The notes beneath the pieces were generated by a model. The model ran no database searches. It was not told the origin of the DNA and was given only the letters and a program-made list of their open reading frames with translations. Below, one piece after another: positions 1 through 7,690 of a DNA stretch of 17,626 nucleotides (positions are counted from its first letter, which is position 1; every line of letters starts with the position of its first letter). This DNA comes from Sphingobium sp. (GTDB taxonomy: Bacteria > Pseudomonadota > Alphaproteobacteria > Sphingomonadales > Sphingomonadaceae), in the NCBI GenBank assembly GCA_020051025.1, contig JAGVJS010000225.1:1-17626 (forward strand), given 5' to 3'. The position numbers and the translations under genes were made by a program.

Positions 1-82
1 CCTCATCGGCAAACTCGTCGACATCTTCCAACCCGCCGAATGCGCCAATTACTTCAGCTCTTGCGGATATGATCCAGACTGA
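1..82 (+). CDS. IS630-family transposase, C-terminal end (cut by window edge)
   Basis: The reading frame starting at base 2 encodes 26 residues ending in a TGA at 80-82. The residues include VDIFQPAECANYFSSCGYDP, which matches the characteristic C-terminus of IS630-family DDE transposases of the type common in alphaproteobacteria (a QPAEC.NYF..CGY.P ending). The rest of the gene lies outside the window, so it cannot be seen whether the element is intact. IS630 elements insert at TA; the terminal inverted repeat should lie within a few tens of bases after the stop (the sequence there is GAAATCCGCTCTAG), but with only one end visible it cannot be delimited. Known: family C-terminal motif. Inferred: an IS boundary shortly after base 82. 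Confidence 0.75.
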   Translation, partial: LIGKLVDIFQPAECANYFSSCGYDPD

Positions 83-493
83 TCGAAATCCGCTCTAGCC
101 CAGACATGGGGTAGCCAGTTCGCCGACGCAGGCGCGGCGGGACATATCAATGCGCAGTCCGGCCTTGGTGACTGGACATTTGGGCGCTTTCTTCTCGCAC
201 GACTCTCAAAAGGCCAAGTAGACGACCATATATCCCACAATAGCACCCTTCCCGCGGGTCATCTTTCAGGCGGATCCATACTCAACCATCAGTCTTGACT
301 TTGCTCTATATTATTCGACTTCTTTCGGACAAAATTGCCAGATCTGATTTGAGAATCTCGTGAACATTGGTCCACACCGGTTATGACGGACGGCCGCCGG
401 CGAGGATGGCAGCATTGGAAACCCGGATTTGTGCGGCAATTCCCGTAAAGGCTCCACGCAAACCGAGGCTTTTATTTCAATAATATAGAACGT

Positions 494-516
494 TATAATC
501 GAATTTATTCGAATTT
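494..516 (+). promoter_or_regulatory. Candidate -10 element and 10-bp-spaced direct repeat upstream of the small exported protein/DoxX operon
   Basis: A perfect TATAAT lies at 494-499, about 90 bases before the first start codon. At the -35 distance (471-476, TTTATT) there is only a weak match, so activator dependence is possible. The octamer TCGAATTT occurs at 499-506 and again at 509-516, exactly one helical turn apart, and the second copy contains the palindrome TTCGAA. Repeats phased by one helical turn are typical of regulator sites, but no specific regulator can be named. Seen: the hexamer and repeats. Inferred: promoter function. Confidence 0.35.
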
Positions 517-525
517 TCTGTAATC

Positions 526-543
526 CTGTCTCCGTTTAGACAG
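526..543 (+). repeat. Inverted repeat / small stem-loop in the leader of the DoxX operon
   Basis: CTGTCT (526-531) and AGACAG (538-543) are perfect reverse complements separated by CCGTTT. If transcription starts about 7 bases after the TATAAT at 494-499, this would form a 6-bp hairpin roughly 20-37 nt into the mRNA leader, about 45 nt upstream of the first start codon. It could be an operator or an RNA stem. No poly-T tract follows, so it is not an intrinsic terminator. Confidence 0.35.
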
Positions 544-588
544 CTCTGTATCGGGAGCGCTGCCGCATTCCCAACGGAGCTATTATAC

Positions 589-786
589 ATGAATCACCTT
601 CCCACCGCCGTCGCGGCTCTGACAGTCGCTGGCACAACCTTGCCTCTTGCAACGTCGGCCAAAGAGATGCGGATACCCGTTGTCCGCGCAGAAACGTCGG
701 CCTTCCCCGAAATCCGTGCCGATCATGGAGCTAAATTGCGCTTCGCCGATGGCGCGGCCGCAGTTGACGGCAGCGAGGCTCAATGA
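589..786 (+). CDS. Small hypothetical protein with N-terminal export-like sequence (65 aa)
   Basis: Not recognised. The ATG at 589 is preceded by an acceptable purine-rich site (CGGAGC). The first 24 residues (MNHLPTAVAALTVAG then TTLPLATSAKE) resemble a short Sec signal peptide with a cleavage site near TSA-K, although the n-region has no lysine or arginine. The mature part would be about 40 residues, hydrophilic, without cysteines. The stop TGA (784-786) lies one base before the ATG of the DoxX gene at 788, a spacing typical of translational coupling. That coupling is the main argument that it is real. Alternatives: a decayed remnant of a longer periplasmic protein, or only a leader ORF for the DoxX gene. 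Confidence 0.45.
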   Translation: MNHLPTAVAALTVAGTTLPLATSAKEMRIPVVRAETSAFPEIRADHGAKLRFADGAAAVDGSEAQ

Positions 787-787
787 A

Positions 788-1222
788 ATGCAGGGTAACC
801 GCCAACCCTATTTTGTCGCCGCTATCCTTGACTGGCGCTCCACCTGGTTCCTTGCCCGGCTGCTCCTTGTGGGTGCCTATCTCGCGGGCGGCATCGTCAA
901 GCTGACCGACTGGTCGGCCGCCGTCGCGGAGCAGGCGCATTTTGGGATGAACCCGCCAGCCGCCTGGGCGTCGGCGACCATTATGATCGAACTGGTCGGA
1001 CCATTACTGATCCTGACCGGCAGACTGATCTGGCTCGGCGCAGGCATGCTGGGCGTTTTCACGCTGCTGGCCGCCTTTACCGCCAATGCCTTCTGGGCAA
1101 TGCCGATAGGACAGGAGCGCTTCATGGCCTTCAATGCCTTCTTCGAGCATATGGGCCTGATCGGAGGCTTCATCCTGACTGCGCTGGCGGCCAAGCAGGG
1201 GCAACGTCTTGAAACGATATAG
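788..1222 (+). CDS. DoxX-family inner-membrane protein
   Basis: A 144-residue hydrophobic protein with about four predicted membrane segments: residues near 20-38 (WFLARLLLVGAYLAGGIVKL), 60-78, 80-100 and 120-138. The beginning, with an Arg-Leu-rich first helix followed by G.VKL.DW, is characteristic of the DoxX/DoxD-like family. These are small membrane proteins whose roles range from subunits of thiosulfate:quinone oxidoreductase to redox-stress modules. The open frame extends further upstream (to 647), but the ATG at 788 is chosen because GCGAGG lies a suitable distance before it and because the upstream extension is an out-of-frame shadow of the small exported protein. The 3' end overlaps the porin gene by 14 bases, so the genes are almost certainly co-transcribed. 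Precise function unknown. Confidence 0.8.
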   Translation: MQGNRQPYFVAAILDWRSTWFLARLLLVGAYLAGGIVKLTDWSAAVAEQAHFGMNPPAAWASATIMIELVGPLLILTGRLIWLGAGMLGVFTLLAAFTANAFWAMPIGQERFMAFNAFFEHMGLIGGFILTALAAKQGQRLETI

Positions 1223-2585
1223 CCCTTGCCTCCTCCTCTCATTCTTTGTGCCCACCCCATCGGCCGCACAAACGACTGAGGCCTGGCAGGCGCCAACCCT
1301 GTCAACCACCCGCTATGACGAGGATTGGTCAGATCTGGCCGATACAAAAAAACGAGACCGACACTGGACCGGCCAGTTCAAATATATCCCGGTCGCGACC
1401 GATACCTGGCTTTCCACTGGCATGGAGGTGCGGTTGCGCAACGAAAATTATGGCGACAATCTGTGGGGCGGCGACGATGTCGCTGATAACAGCTACCTTT
1501 GGGTAAGAGCCATGCCCTATGCCGACCTGCATGTCGGATCGAAAAGTGGCCTACATGCGCGCGCGTTCGTTCAGCCGATCATCAGCTATGCCATCGGGGT
1601 GGCTCCTTCTGCCGGGCCGATCGATCAGAGCCGGGTCGATATACTGCAAAGCTTTGCGGAAGTCGGCCTTGGCCCCGTCACGGTACGGGGCGGGCGGCAG
1701 ATGCTGTCGCTTGGCACCGAAAGGCTGGTCGGAACCCGTTATGGCCCAAATACGCCGCTGGCGTTCGACGGCCTGCGCGGCAGCCTGGCGCTGGGCAATG
1801 AACGCCAGTTCGATCTGTTCCTGTTGAACCCGGTGCAAGCTGGCACCGACAGTTTCGATGATCGCACGTCCGATACGCGCAAGCTGTGGGGTGCTTATGC
1901 GACGCTGCCTCCATTCGATCTCTACTATCTGGGCTATCGCAATCGCGCCGCGCGCTTCGGTGGACGGGTCGGTCGTGAGGAGCGGCACAGCATCGGTTTG
2001 CGTTTCCATGGCACACATGACGATTGGCACTGGAATATCGAAGGTGTCTGGCAGTTCGGCCTTTATGACAGGCAGCGCATTGGCGCCTGGACGGCGAGTA
2101 TGGAAGTCGGTCGGACCCTGCCATTTCTGCCGCTATCGCCCGACGCGACGCTACGTTTCAACATTGTTAGCGGCGATAAGCGCACGAACGACAATAGGCT
2201 GGGCACGTTCAACGCGATGTTTCCCAAAGGCAAATATTTCGGGGAACTCTCCCCCATCGGCCCAACCAATATCATCAGCCTCAATCCCCGCATCAGCGCG
2301 CCACTGGGCAAGGGGCTTTCCACCAGCCTGGCTGCCATGGCCTATTGGCGCTATGCGCGTAACGATGGCATATATGACATTCCCGGCAATCTGATCCGAA
2401 CCGCAGATGACAGCCGTGCACGCTTCATCGGCAAAGAAGCCGAGGCGACAGTGGCTTGGCAGATCACATCCGAGCTAGAACTGTCCACGTCGCTGTCGCT
2501 TTTTGCCCCGGGCGCCGTCATCCGACAGACCGGCCCGGCCAGGACCACAACCCTTATCGGCTTCGAAGCCAATTTCCGTTTTTAG
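1209..2585 (+). CDS. Alginate-export (AlgE-like) family outer-membrane porin
   Basis: A 458-residue protein with a Sec signal peptide (about residues 1-20, ending PSAAQ). The rest is a series of alternating beta strands with aromatic girdle residues and a C-terminal strand ending in F-R-F, as expected for an outer-membrane beta barrel. The blocks LGTERLVGTRYGPN, FDGLRG and the DLYYLGY region match the alginate_exp (AlgE-like) family, widespread in sphingomonads and not limited to alginate producers; no alginate biosynthesis genes are seen here. The start is TTG at 1209: AGGGG lies 7 bases upstream, the signal peptide follows immediately, and the next in-frame Met is about 70 residues in. It overlaps the DoxX gene by 14 bases. 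Probable role: passive outer-membrane channel for an anionic or organic solute. Substrate unknown. Confidence 0.85.
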   Translation: MKRYSPCLLLSFFVPTPSAAQTTEAWQAPTLSTTRYDEDWSDLADTKKRDRHWTGQFKYIPVATDTWLSTGMEVRLRNENYGDNLWGGDDVADNSYLWVRAMPYADLHVGSKSGLHARAFVQPIISYAIGVAPSAGPIDQSRVDILQSFAEVGLGPVTVRGGRQMLSLGTERLVGTRYGPNTPLAFDGLRGSLALGNERQFDLFLLNPVQAGTDSFDDRTSDTRKLWGAYATLPPFDLYYLGYRNRAARFGGRVGREERHSIGLRFHGTHDDWHWNIEGVWQFGLYDRQRIGAWTASMEVGRTLPFLPLSPDATLRFNIVSGDKRTNDNRLGTFNAMFPKGKYFGELSPIGPTNIISLNPRISAPLGKGLSTSLAAMAYWRYARNDGIYDIPGNLIRTADDSRARFIGKEAEATVAWQITSELELSTSLSLFAPGAVIRQTGPARTTTLIGFEANFRF

Positions 2586-2602
2586 ATCATGGGACCATCA
2601 TC

Positions 2603-3301
2603 ATGCCGCCTTCGTCTGCTTCTTCGTCCCCCCTTCCGGGGTTGCTCCTCCTGCTGTCCGTCACGACGGGCCTGATCGACGCCGTCAGCGTCCTGGGCCT
2701 GGGCAAAGTCTTCACCGCCAACATGACGGGCAATGTCGTCTTCCTGGGATTTGCGGCTGCGCAGACGCCGGGCTTTCATGTCGCGCCTTATCTGGTCGCA
2801 CTCTCCACCTTCTTCATCGGTGCGCTGATCGCTGGCCATGTGGGACAAAGATTTGGCAGCCGTCCGCTACGACATTGGTTGATCATCGCCGCCTTTTTTG
2901 AAGCGACGTTGCTGTGGATCGCGGCCTTGGTCGCCGTGAGTTTCGATGTGCCTAGCTTGCAGCCAGCCCCCGCATTATTTGCGATCATCACCCTGACCGC
3001 CATTGCCATGGGTTTTCGCAATGCAACGGTCCGCCAGTTGAAGGTGCCCGACCTGACCACCACCGTCCTGACATTGACGGTCACAGGGATTGCGGCAGAT
3101 TCCAGTCTGGCTGGCGGCGGCAATCCCAATCTTGTCCGACGGATCGGGGCGATCATGGCCATTTTCGCCGGCGCCGCCATCGGAGCGGTGATGGTGGTGC
3201 ATATGGGACTGGCCCTGCCGCTGCTGCTATCAGGGCTGATCGTGCTGATCGGCACCTTGCTCTGCGTGCGGCATCCCACCGCCGCCCTGCCTCATGGATA
3301 G
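2603..3301 (+). CDS. DUF1275 (YoaK-like) integral membrane protein
   Basis: 232 residues with about six membrane segments. The N-terminal segment contains LSVTTGLIDAVSVLGLGKVF followed by TANMTGNVVFLGF, the family signature of DUF1275 (the G.IDA.S...LG..F.A..TGN pattern); the centre has G.RNATVRQLKVPDLTTTVLTLT, also conserved. The ATG at 2603 is 17 bases after the porin stop and is preceded by GGGA at a usable distance; the longer open frame back to 2456 only overlaps the porin gene in another frame. Function is not established for the family; transport or membrane stress roles have been suggested. Last gene of the rightward unit, converging on putA. Confidence 0.85.
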   Translation: MPPSSASSSPLPGLLLLLSVTTGLIDAVSVLGLGKVFTANMTGNVVFLGFAAAQTPGFHVAPYLVALSTFFIGALIAGHVGQRFGSRPLRHWLIIAAFFEATLLWIAALVAVSFDVPSLQPAPALFAIITLTAIAMGFRNATVRQLKVPDLTTTVLTLTVTGIAADSSLAGGGNPNLVRRIGAIMAIFAGAAIGAVMVVHMGLALPLLLSGLIVLIGTLLCVRHPTAALPHG

Positions 3302-3394
3302 AAACGGGAACAGTCTGGGAAGTGCAAACACTCAGACCGATGGCCCAACGGTCATCGACACCGCCTGAGGCGCAGCCGCAGGACTGCGATCGAC

Positions 3395-3421
3395 CCCATG
3401 CATCGTGAGAAGATGCATGGG
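3395..3421. repeat. Perfect 10-bp hairpin between convergent DUF1275 and putA genes
   Basis: CCCATGCATC (3395-3404) and GATGCATGGG (3412-3421) are perfect reverse complements around a 7-base loop GTGAGAA. It lies 40 bases beyond the putA stop and about 95 bases beyond the DUF1275 stop. No run of T follows on either strand, so it is not a standard intrinsic terminator; a bidirectional transcript-end stabiliser or attenuating stem is plausible. The rest of the 3302-3461 gap shows only small GC-rich stems (for example CGCC-TGA-GGCG near 3362). Confidence 0.5.
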
Positions 3422-3461
3422 ATATGGTGACATATGGACGATGCAGATAAAGCCGTCTCGC

Positions 3462-6400
3462 CTACCCGATCATCATCAGGCTGGCGTTGCCGCCTGCGGC
3501 CGTGGTGTTGATCGACGTGGAAACCTCTTCCAGAAGTGGCGCGCAACCAGCGCCGATCCCATCCTTGCCCCAGGCATGCACAGGCACGATCGGCCCATCT
3601 AGTGCGGCGACCGCGACGCCGGTGGCAATGATGGCGGCCTCATCTCCTTCGACTAGGCATGCTGCGAACGGCTCTGCGGGATCGGGGCGAAAATATTCGG
3701 CAACCGATGCGGGCAGGTCGGCGGGCAGGCTCATCCCCTCGATCGTGGCGCGGTTGCCGGTCGCAAGCACCGCCGCCATCTGGCCGAGCAGCCCCTCACG
3801 GGTAGTGGGGCGCAGCAGAATGCGACCACGCGGGTGGAGCGCGTAGATATTGAGTTCACCCACCGGTCCCGGCATCACCTCCTCCATCCCCAGCGCCGAG
3901 GATGCCGCAAGCATGCGCGCGACCTGCGCGGCGGCCTCGCGCCGTTCCTCGATCCTGCGGATGAACGCCTCCAGCGCCACCGGCATCTTATCTGTACAGG
4001 GCAGAATGGCCGGTGGCTGACGCGTCAACCGACCGAGATAAAGCGGTCCGCCCGCCTTGGGCCCCGTGCCTGAAAGCCCGCGCCCGCCGAAGGGCTGAAC
4101 CCCCACGATCGCACCGATCGTATTGCGGTTGATATAAAGATTGCCGGCCTTCACCGTGCCTGTCACCCGCGCCACTGTTTCGTCCAGTCGCGTATGCAGG
4201 CCGAATGTCAAACCGTATCCGGTGGCGTTGATGCTGTCGATCAACGCATCGAGACGGTCGCGGCGGAAACGCACGACATGCAGCACCGGGCCAAACACCT
4301 CGCGCTCCAGTTGGTCGATCCCGTCGATCTCGATGATCGTAGGCGCAACGAACGTACCCTTGCCCACATCGTCCCCCATCGCACTTTGCTCGACGCGACA
4401 GCCCTTCGCGCGCATCGCGTCGATATGACGCTGGATGTTGGACTGGGCTTCGGCGGTAATCACCGGGCCAATGTCGACCGCCAACCGATCGGGATTGCCG
4501 ATCCGTAACTCGGCCAGCGCACCGCGCAGCATTGTGAGCGTGCGGTCCGCCACATCCTCCTGAAGGCACAATATTCGCAGTGCCGAACACCGTTGTCCGG
4601 CACTGTCGAAGGCGGAAGCAATGACGTCGGCAACCACCTGTTCGGCCAGTGCCGAACTGTCGACGATCATCGCGTTCTGCCCGCCGGTTTCAGCGATAAG
4701 CGGGATCGGACGACCATCGGGCGATAAGCGCCCGGCAAGTTGGCGTTGGATCAGGCGCGCAACTTCCGTCGAACCGGTGAACATCACCGCGGCAGTCTGC
4801 GGCGCATCGACCAGCGCAGCCCCCAGCGCGCCCGCGCCAGTCATCAGTTGCAGCGCGTCGGCGGGCACCCCCGCTTCATGCAGAATGCGCACGGCTTCGG
4901 CCGCGATGAGTGGCGTTTCCTCGGCAGGCTTGGCCAGCACGCCATTGCCTGCGACCAGCGCCGCCGCCACCTGCCCTGTGAAGATCGCCAGTGGGAAATT
5001 CCATGGGCTGATGCAGACCACCGGGCCAAGCGGCACCTGCGCCGGGCCAAAGGTTTCGCGCGCCTGCCTGGCATAGTAGCGAAGGAAATCGATCGTCTCG
5101 CGCACTTCGGCGATTGCATTGGCGGCGGACTTGCCCGCTTCGCGCATGGCAAGGCCCATCAGCGCGCCAATCCGATCCTGCATCGCATCAGCCGCACGGT
5201 CCAATATCTCCGCGCGACGCGCGACCGGCACCTGTCCCCAATCGCTGGCGGCGGCCCGCGCCACCGCTGTCACCGCTTCCTCCGGCGCGACCTCAACCAC
5301 GAATCCGACAATATCGTTATGATCGGCGGGATTGCGGATCGCTTCAGCAGATGTGCCCGTGCCCTCCGGCCCCGCTCGCCATGCGACCGTGGCGGATGCC
5401 TGCAACATATCGGACAGTGCGGCCAGCGCGATTTCGTCCGTCAGGTCGATCCCGTCCGAATTGCGGCGGCCAACATAAAGGCCGGAGGGCAGCGCGATCT
5501 GCTCGTGCCGCGCACCGGGCTGCGGCATGGCCCGGACTTGTTCGACCGGATCAGCGACCAGCGCTGCGATCGGCACTTGCGGATCGGAAATGCGGTTGAC
5601 GAAAGAAGAATTGGCCCCATTTTCCAGCAGGCGCCGCACCAGATAGGCAAGCAACGTCTCATGCGTCCCCACCGGCGCATAGATGCGACACGGCCGATCC
5701 AGCCGGTCCTTGCCCACCACCTGCGAATATAGCGGTTCACCCATGCCATGCAGGCACTGAAATTCATATTGGCCAACGTAGAAATCAGGCCCGGCCAACT
5801 GATAGATCGTCGCCAACGTTTGCGCATTATGCGTGGCGAATTGCGGGAATATCGCATCGGGCGCGGCCAGCAGCTTTCGGGCACAGGCGATATAGGCGAC
5901 GTCGGTATGCACTTTCCGCGTGTATACCGGGAAATCCGCGAGGCCATCGACCTGCGCGCGCTTGATCTCCGCATCCCAATAGGCGCCTTTGACCAGACGC
6001 ACCATGATCCGGCGGCCAGCGCGACGGGCGAGATCGACGATCCAGTCGATCACGAACGGACAACGCTTGCCATAAGCCTGGATGACGAAACCCAGGCCAT
6101 TCCATCCCGCCAGATCGCGATCGAGCGCCAGCCCCTCCAGCAGATCAAGCGACAGTTCGAGCCGGTCAGCCTCCTCCGCGTCGATGTTGAAGCCGATGCC
6201 ATAGCTGCGGGCCAGCAAAGCCAGCGCTTTTACGTCCGGCAACAATTCACCGATCACCCGTGCCGCCTGCGCGCGCGCATAGCGGGGGTGCAAGGCCGAC
6301 AGTTTGATCGATATGCCCGGCCCGTCATAGACACCCTTGCCCGCCGCGGCCCTGCCGATGGCGTGAATGGCCTGCTCATAATCGGCATAGTAACGGCGCG

Positions 6401-7064
6401 CATCGGCCGCTGTGGTCGCCGCTTCACCCAGCATGTCGTAGCTGTAGCGGAAACCCTTCGCCTCCAGTTCCCGCGCGCGCTTCACGGCTTCGCCGATCGT
6501 CTCGCCCGTCACGAACTGTTCGCCCATCATGCGCATGGCGATATCGACGCCACGGCGGATCACCGGCTCGCCCGCGCGCGCGACAAGGCGGGTGAGCGCC
6601 GCACCCAGGCCCCGATCGTCCACCGATCCCACCAGCTTGCCGGTTACGACCAGCCCCCAGGTGGCCGCGTTGACGAACAACGACCTGCCACCGCCCAGAT
6701 GCGCACCCCAGTCACCGTCGGCGATTTTGTCGCGAATCAGCGCGTCGCGGGTCGCATTGTCAGGAATGCGCAGCAACGCTTCGGCCAGACACATCAGCGC
6801 CACGCCCTCCTGGCTAGACAGCGCATATTCCTGTACCAGCCCTTCGACACCGCTGCCCTTGTGGTTCGCACGCAGCGTGGTGACCAACGCGGTCGCGGTC
6901 TGCCGCACCGCATCGCGCACAGTTTCAGGCAGGGTCGCGGCGTCAAGCAACGGAGCGAGACATTCAGCCTCATCGCGCCGCCGTGCTTCTGCGATCTGCA
7001 AGCGCAGCGGGGTCATCGGCCCGGGAGCCGGAGCGAATTGTGAGAAGGGCGCATGTTGGGTCAT
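3462..7064 (-). CDS. putA: Bifunctional proline dehydrogenase / L-glutamate gamma-semialdehyde dehydrogenase PutA
   Basis: Oxidises proline to P5C with FAD (electrons to the quinone pool), then the semialdehyde to glutamate with NAD+. About 1200 residues. The first ~100 residues lack the ribbon-helix-helix DNA-binding domain of E. coli PutA. The PRODH barrel follows (about 170-480: ISIKLSALHPRY near 253, RLVKGAYWDAEIK near 358, ATHNAQTL near 412, YEFQCLHGMGE near 435). The P5CDH domain is about 550-1010, with ISPWNFPLAIF near 687, the general-base Glu in AETGGQN near 792 and the catalytic Cys in SAGQRCSALR near 826. A C-terminal ALDH-like extension ends INTTAAGGNASLMM. This matches type B PutA: two activities plus C-terminal domain, no DNA binding. 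The frame extends to a GTG at 7070, but the ATG at 7064 is preferred; support for either is modest. Control is expected from the divergent Lrp-type gene, since PutA cannot repress itself. Confidence 0.95.
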   Translation of the reverse strand: MTQHAPFSQFAPAPGPMTPLRLQIAEARRRDEAECLAPLLDAATLPETVRDAVRQTATALVTTLRANHKGSGVEGLVQEYALSSQEGVALMCLAEALLRIPDNATRDALIRDKIADGDWGAHLGGGRSLFVNAATWGLVVTGKLVGSVDDRGLGAALTRLVARAGEPVIRRGVDIAMRMMGEQFVTGETIGEAVKRARELEAKGFRYSYDMLGEAATTAADARRYYADYEQAIHAIGRAAAGKGVYDGPGISIKLSALHPRYARAQAARVIGELLPDVKALALLARSYGIGFNIDAEEADRLELSLDLLEGLALDRDLAGWNGLGFVIQAYGKRCPFVIDWIVDLARRAGRRIMVRLVKGAYWDAEIKRAQVDGLADFPVYTRKVHTDVAYIACARKLLAAPDAIFPQFATHNAQTLATIYQLAGPDFYVGQYEFQCLHGMGEPLYSQVVGKDRLDRPCRIYAPVGTHETLLAYLVRRLLENGANSSFVNRISDPQVPIAALVADPVEQVRAMPQPGARHEQIALPSGLYVGRRNSDGIDLTDEIALAALSDMLQASATVAWRAGPEGTGTSAEAIRNPADHNDIVGFVVEVAPEEAVTAVARAAASDWGQVPVARRAEILDRAADAMQDRIGALMGLAMREAGKSAANAIAEVRETIDFLRYYARQARETFGPAQVPLGPVVCISPWNFPLAIFTGQVAAALVAGNGVLAKPAEETPLIAAEAVRILHEAGVPADALQLMTGAGALGAALVDAPQTAAVMFTGSTEVARLIQRQLAGRLSPDGRPIPLIAETGGQNAMIVDSSALAEQVVADVIASAFDSAGQRCSALRILCLQEDVADRTLTMLRGALAELRIGNPDRLAVDIGPVITAEAQSNIQRHIDAMRAKGCRVEQSAMGDDVGKGTFVAPTIIEIDGIDQLEREVFGPVLHVVRFRRDRLDALIDSINATGYGLTFGLHTRLDETVARVTGTVKAGNLYINRNTIGAIVGVQPFGGRGLSGTGPKAGGPLYLGRLTRQPPAILPCTDKMPVALEAFIRRIEERREAAAQVARMLAASSALGMEEVMPGPVGELNIYALHPRGRILLRPTTREGLLGQMAAVLATGNRATIEGMSLPADLPASVAEYFRPDPAEPFAACLVEGDEAAIIATGVAVAALDGPIVPVHAWGKDGIGAGCAPLLEEVSTSINTTAAGGNASLMMIG

Positions 7065-7070
7065 AGGCAC

Positions 7071-7171
7071 TTCATAACCGATCGGCCATTGGCTTTCCGA
7101 CTATAATTGCCTAATGATCAGTGCAATCAAGCCTTTTTCGACGACCGCTTCGATGCGACTGGTTGGTAGAA
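7071..7171. promoter_or_regulatory. putA / putR divergent promoter region with candidate Lrp-type operator
   Basis: The 100-base gap between the divergent genes is AT-richer than its flanks. On the plus strand a perfect TATAAT at 7102-7107 could serve the regulator gene, giving a leader of about 55-60 nt. On the minus strand TATAGT (7105-7100) with TTGATT or TTGCAC upstream is a weaker candidate for putA; neither spacing is ideal. ATTGC (7106-7110) and GCAAT (7123-7127) form an inverted repeat with a 12-base spacer that overlaps both candidate promoters, a reasonable position for an Lrp-family activator/autorepressor site. The sequences are seen; their function is inferred from alphaproteobacterial putR-putA systems. 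Confidence 0.4.
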
Positions 7172-7633
7172 ATGACCAAAATAGTGAAACTGGACGACAT
7201 CGACCGCAAGATCATCGCGGTTCTGCGAGAAGATGGCCGGATCAGCATCACAGATTTGGCAGCGGCGGTCGGACTGTCGAAAACGCCCTGCCAGTTGAGG
7301 GTGCGCCGCCTGACCGCCGAAAAGATCATCAGGGGCTTTCGTGCAACCGTCGATCCGGCGACGCTTGGGCTCAACCATGTCGCCTTTACGGAAGTCAAAC
7401 TGGTGAACACGCGGGAGGAAGCCTTGGAGGCCTTCAACCAGGCGATCAACCGGATTCCTGAAGTCGAGGAATGCCACATGATCGCCAGTTCCTTCGATTA
7501 TTTATTAAAGATCAGAACGTCGGACGTCACCCGCTATCGCAAGATTTTAGGCGAGAAGATTTCCGCTCTGCCGCATGTCTCCAGCACTTCAACATTCATC
7601 GCAATGGAGACGATCAAAGATGCCTCGAGTTGA
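7172..7633 (+). CDS. putR: Lrp/AsnC-family transcriptional regulator, likely PutR (proline-responsive activator of putA)
   Basis: 153 residues: N-terminal helix-turn-helix (about residues 8-55; LDDIDRKIIAVLREDGRIS then TDLAAAVGLSKTP...R.RRL) followed by a RAM/ligand-binding domain (about 65-145; the E.V.ECHMI.S.FDYLLKI segment is typical). Length is normal for the family. The open frame runs back to a GTG at 7121, but the ATG at 7172 is chosen because the protein then begins just before the conserved LDDIDRKI block, as family members do; the ribosome site there is poor. Divergent from a PutA that lacks its own DNA-binding domain, the arrangement known for putR/putA in Rhodobacter and Agrobacterium, where the Lrp-type protein activates putA with proline. 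The regulatory link here is inferred from that context. Confidence 0.88.
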   Translation: MTKIVKLDDIDRKIIAVLREDGRISITDLAAAVGLSKTPCQLRVRRLTAEKIIRGFRATVDPATLGLNHVAFTEVKLVNTREEALEAFNQAINRIPEVEECHMIASSFDYLLKIRTSDVTRYRKILGEKISALPHVSSTSTFIAMETIKDASS

Positions 7634-7690
7634 TGGTCGTGCGCCCTTCTCGGCGTCATGATGTGATCCAGTCGAAGCGTAAAGGCCAGA

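Larger units (their letters stand above)
83..588. other. Non-coding stretch between IS630 end and the DoxX/porin operon
   Basis: About 500 bases without a convincing gene. Open frames here are short, lack recognisable motifs and lack a ribosome site. The first part presumably contains the IS end. The last 110 bases are clearly more AT-rich than the surrounding DNA and hold a TATAAT hexamer, a direct repeat and an inverted repeat, described separately; this part is probably the promoter and leader of the downstream genes. Confidence 0.5.

Noticed and set aside
3395..3421. Intrinsic terminator
   Set aside because: The stem is perfect, but neither strand has a T run directly after it.
5748..7043. 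431-codon open frame on the plus strand
   Set aside because: Antisense of the well-supported putA in GC-rich DNA; composition rich in Arg, His and Gln with no family motif.
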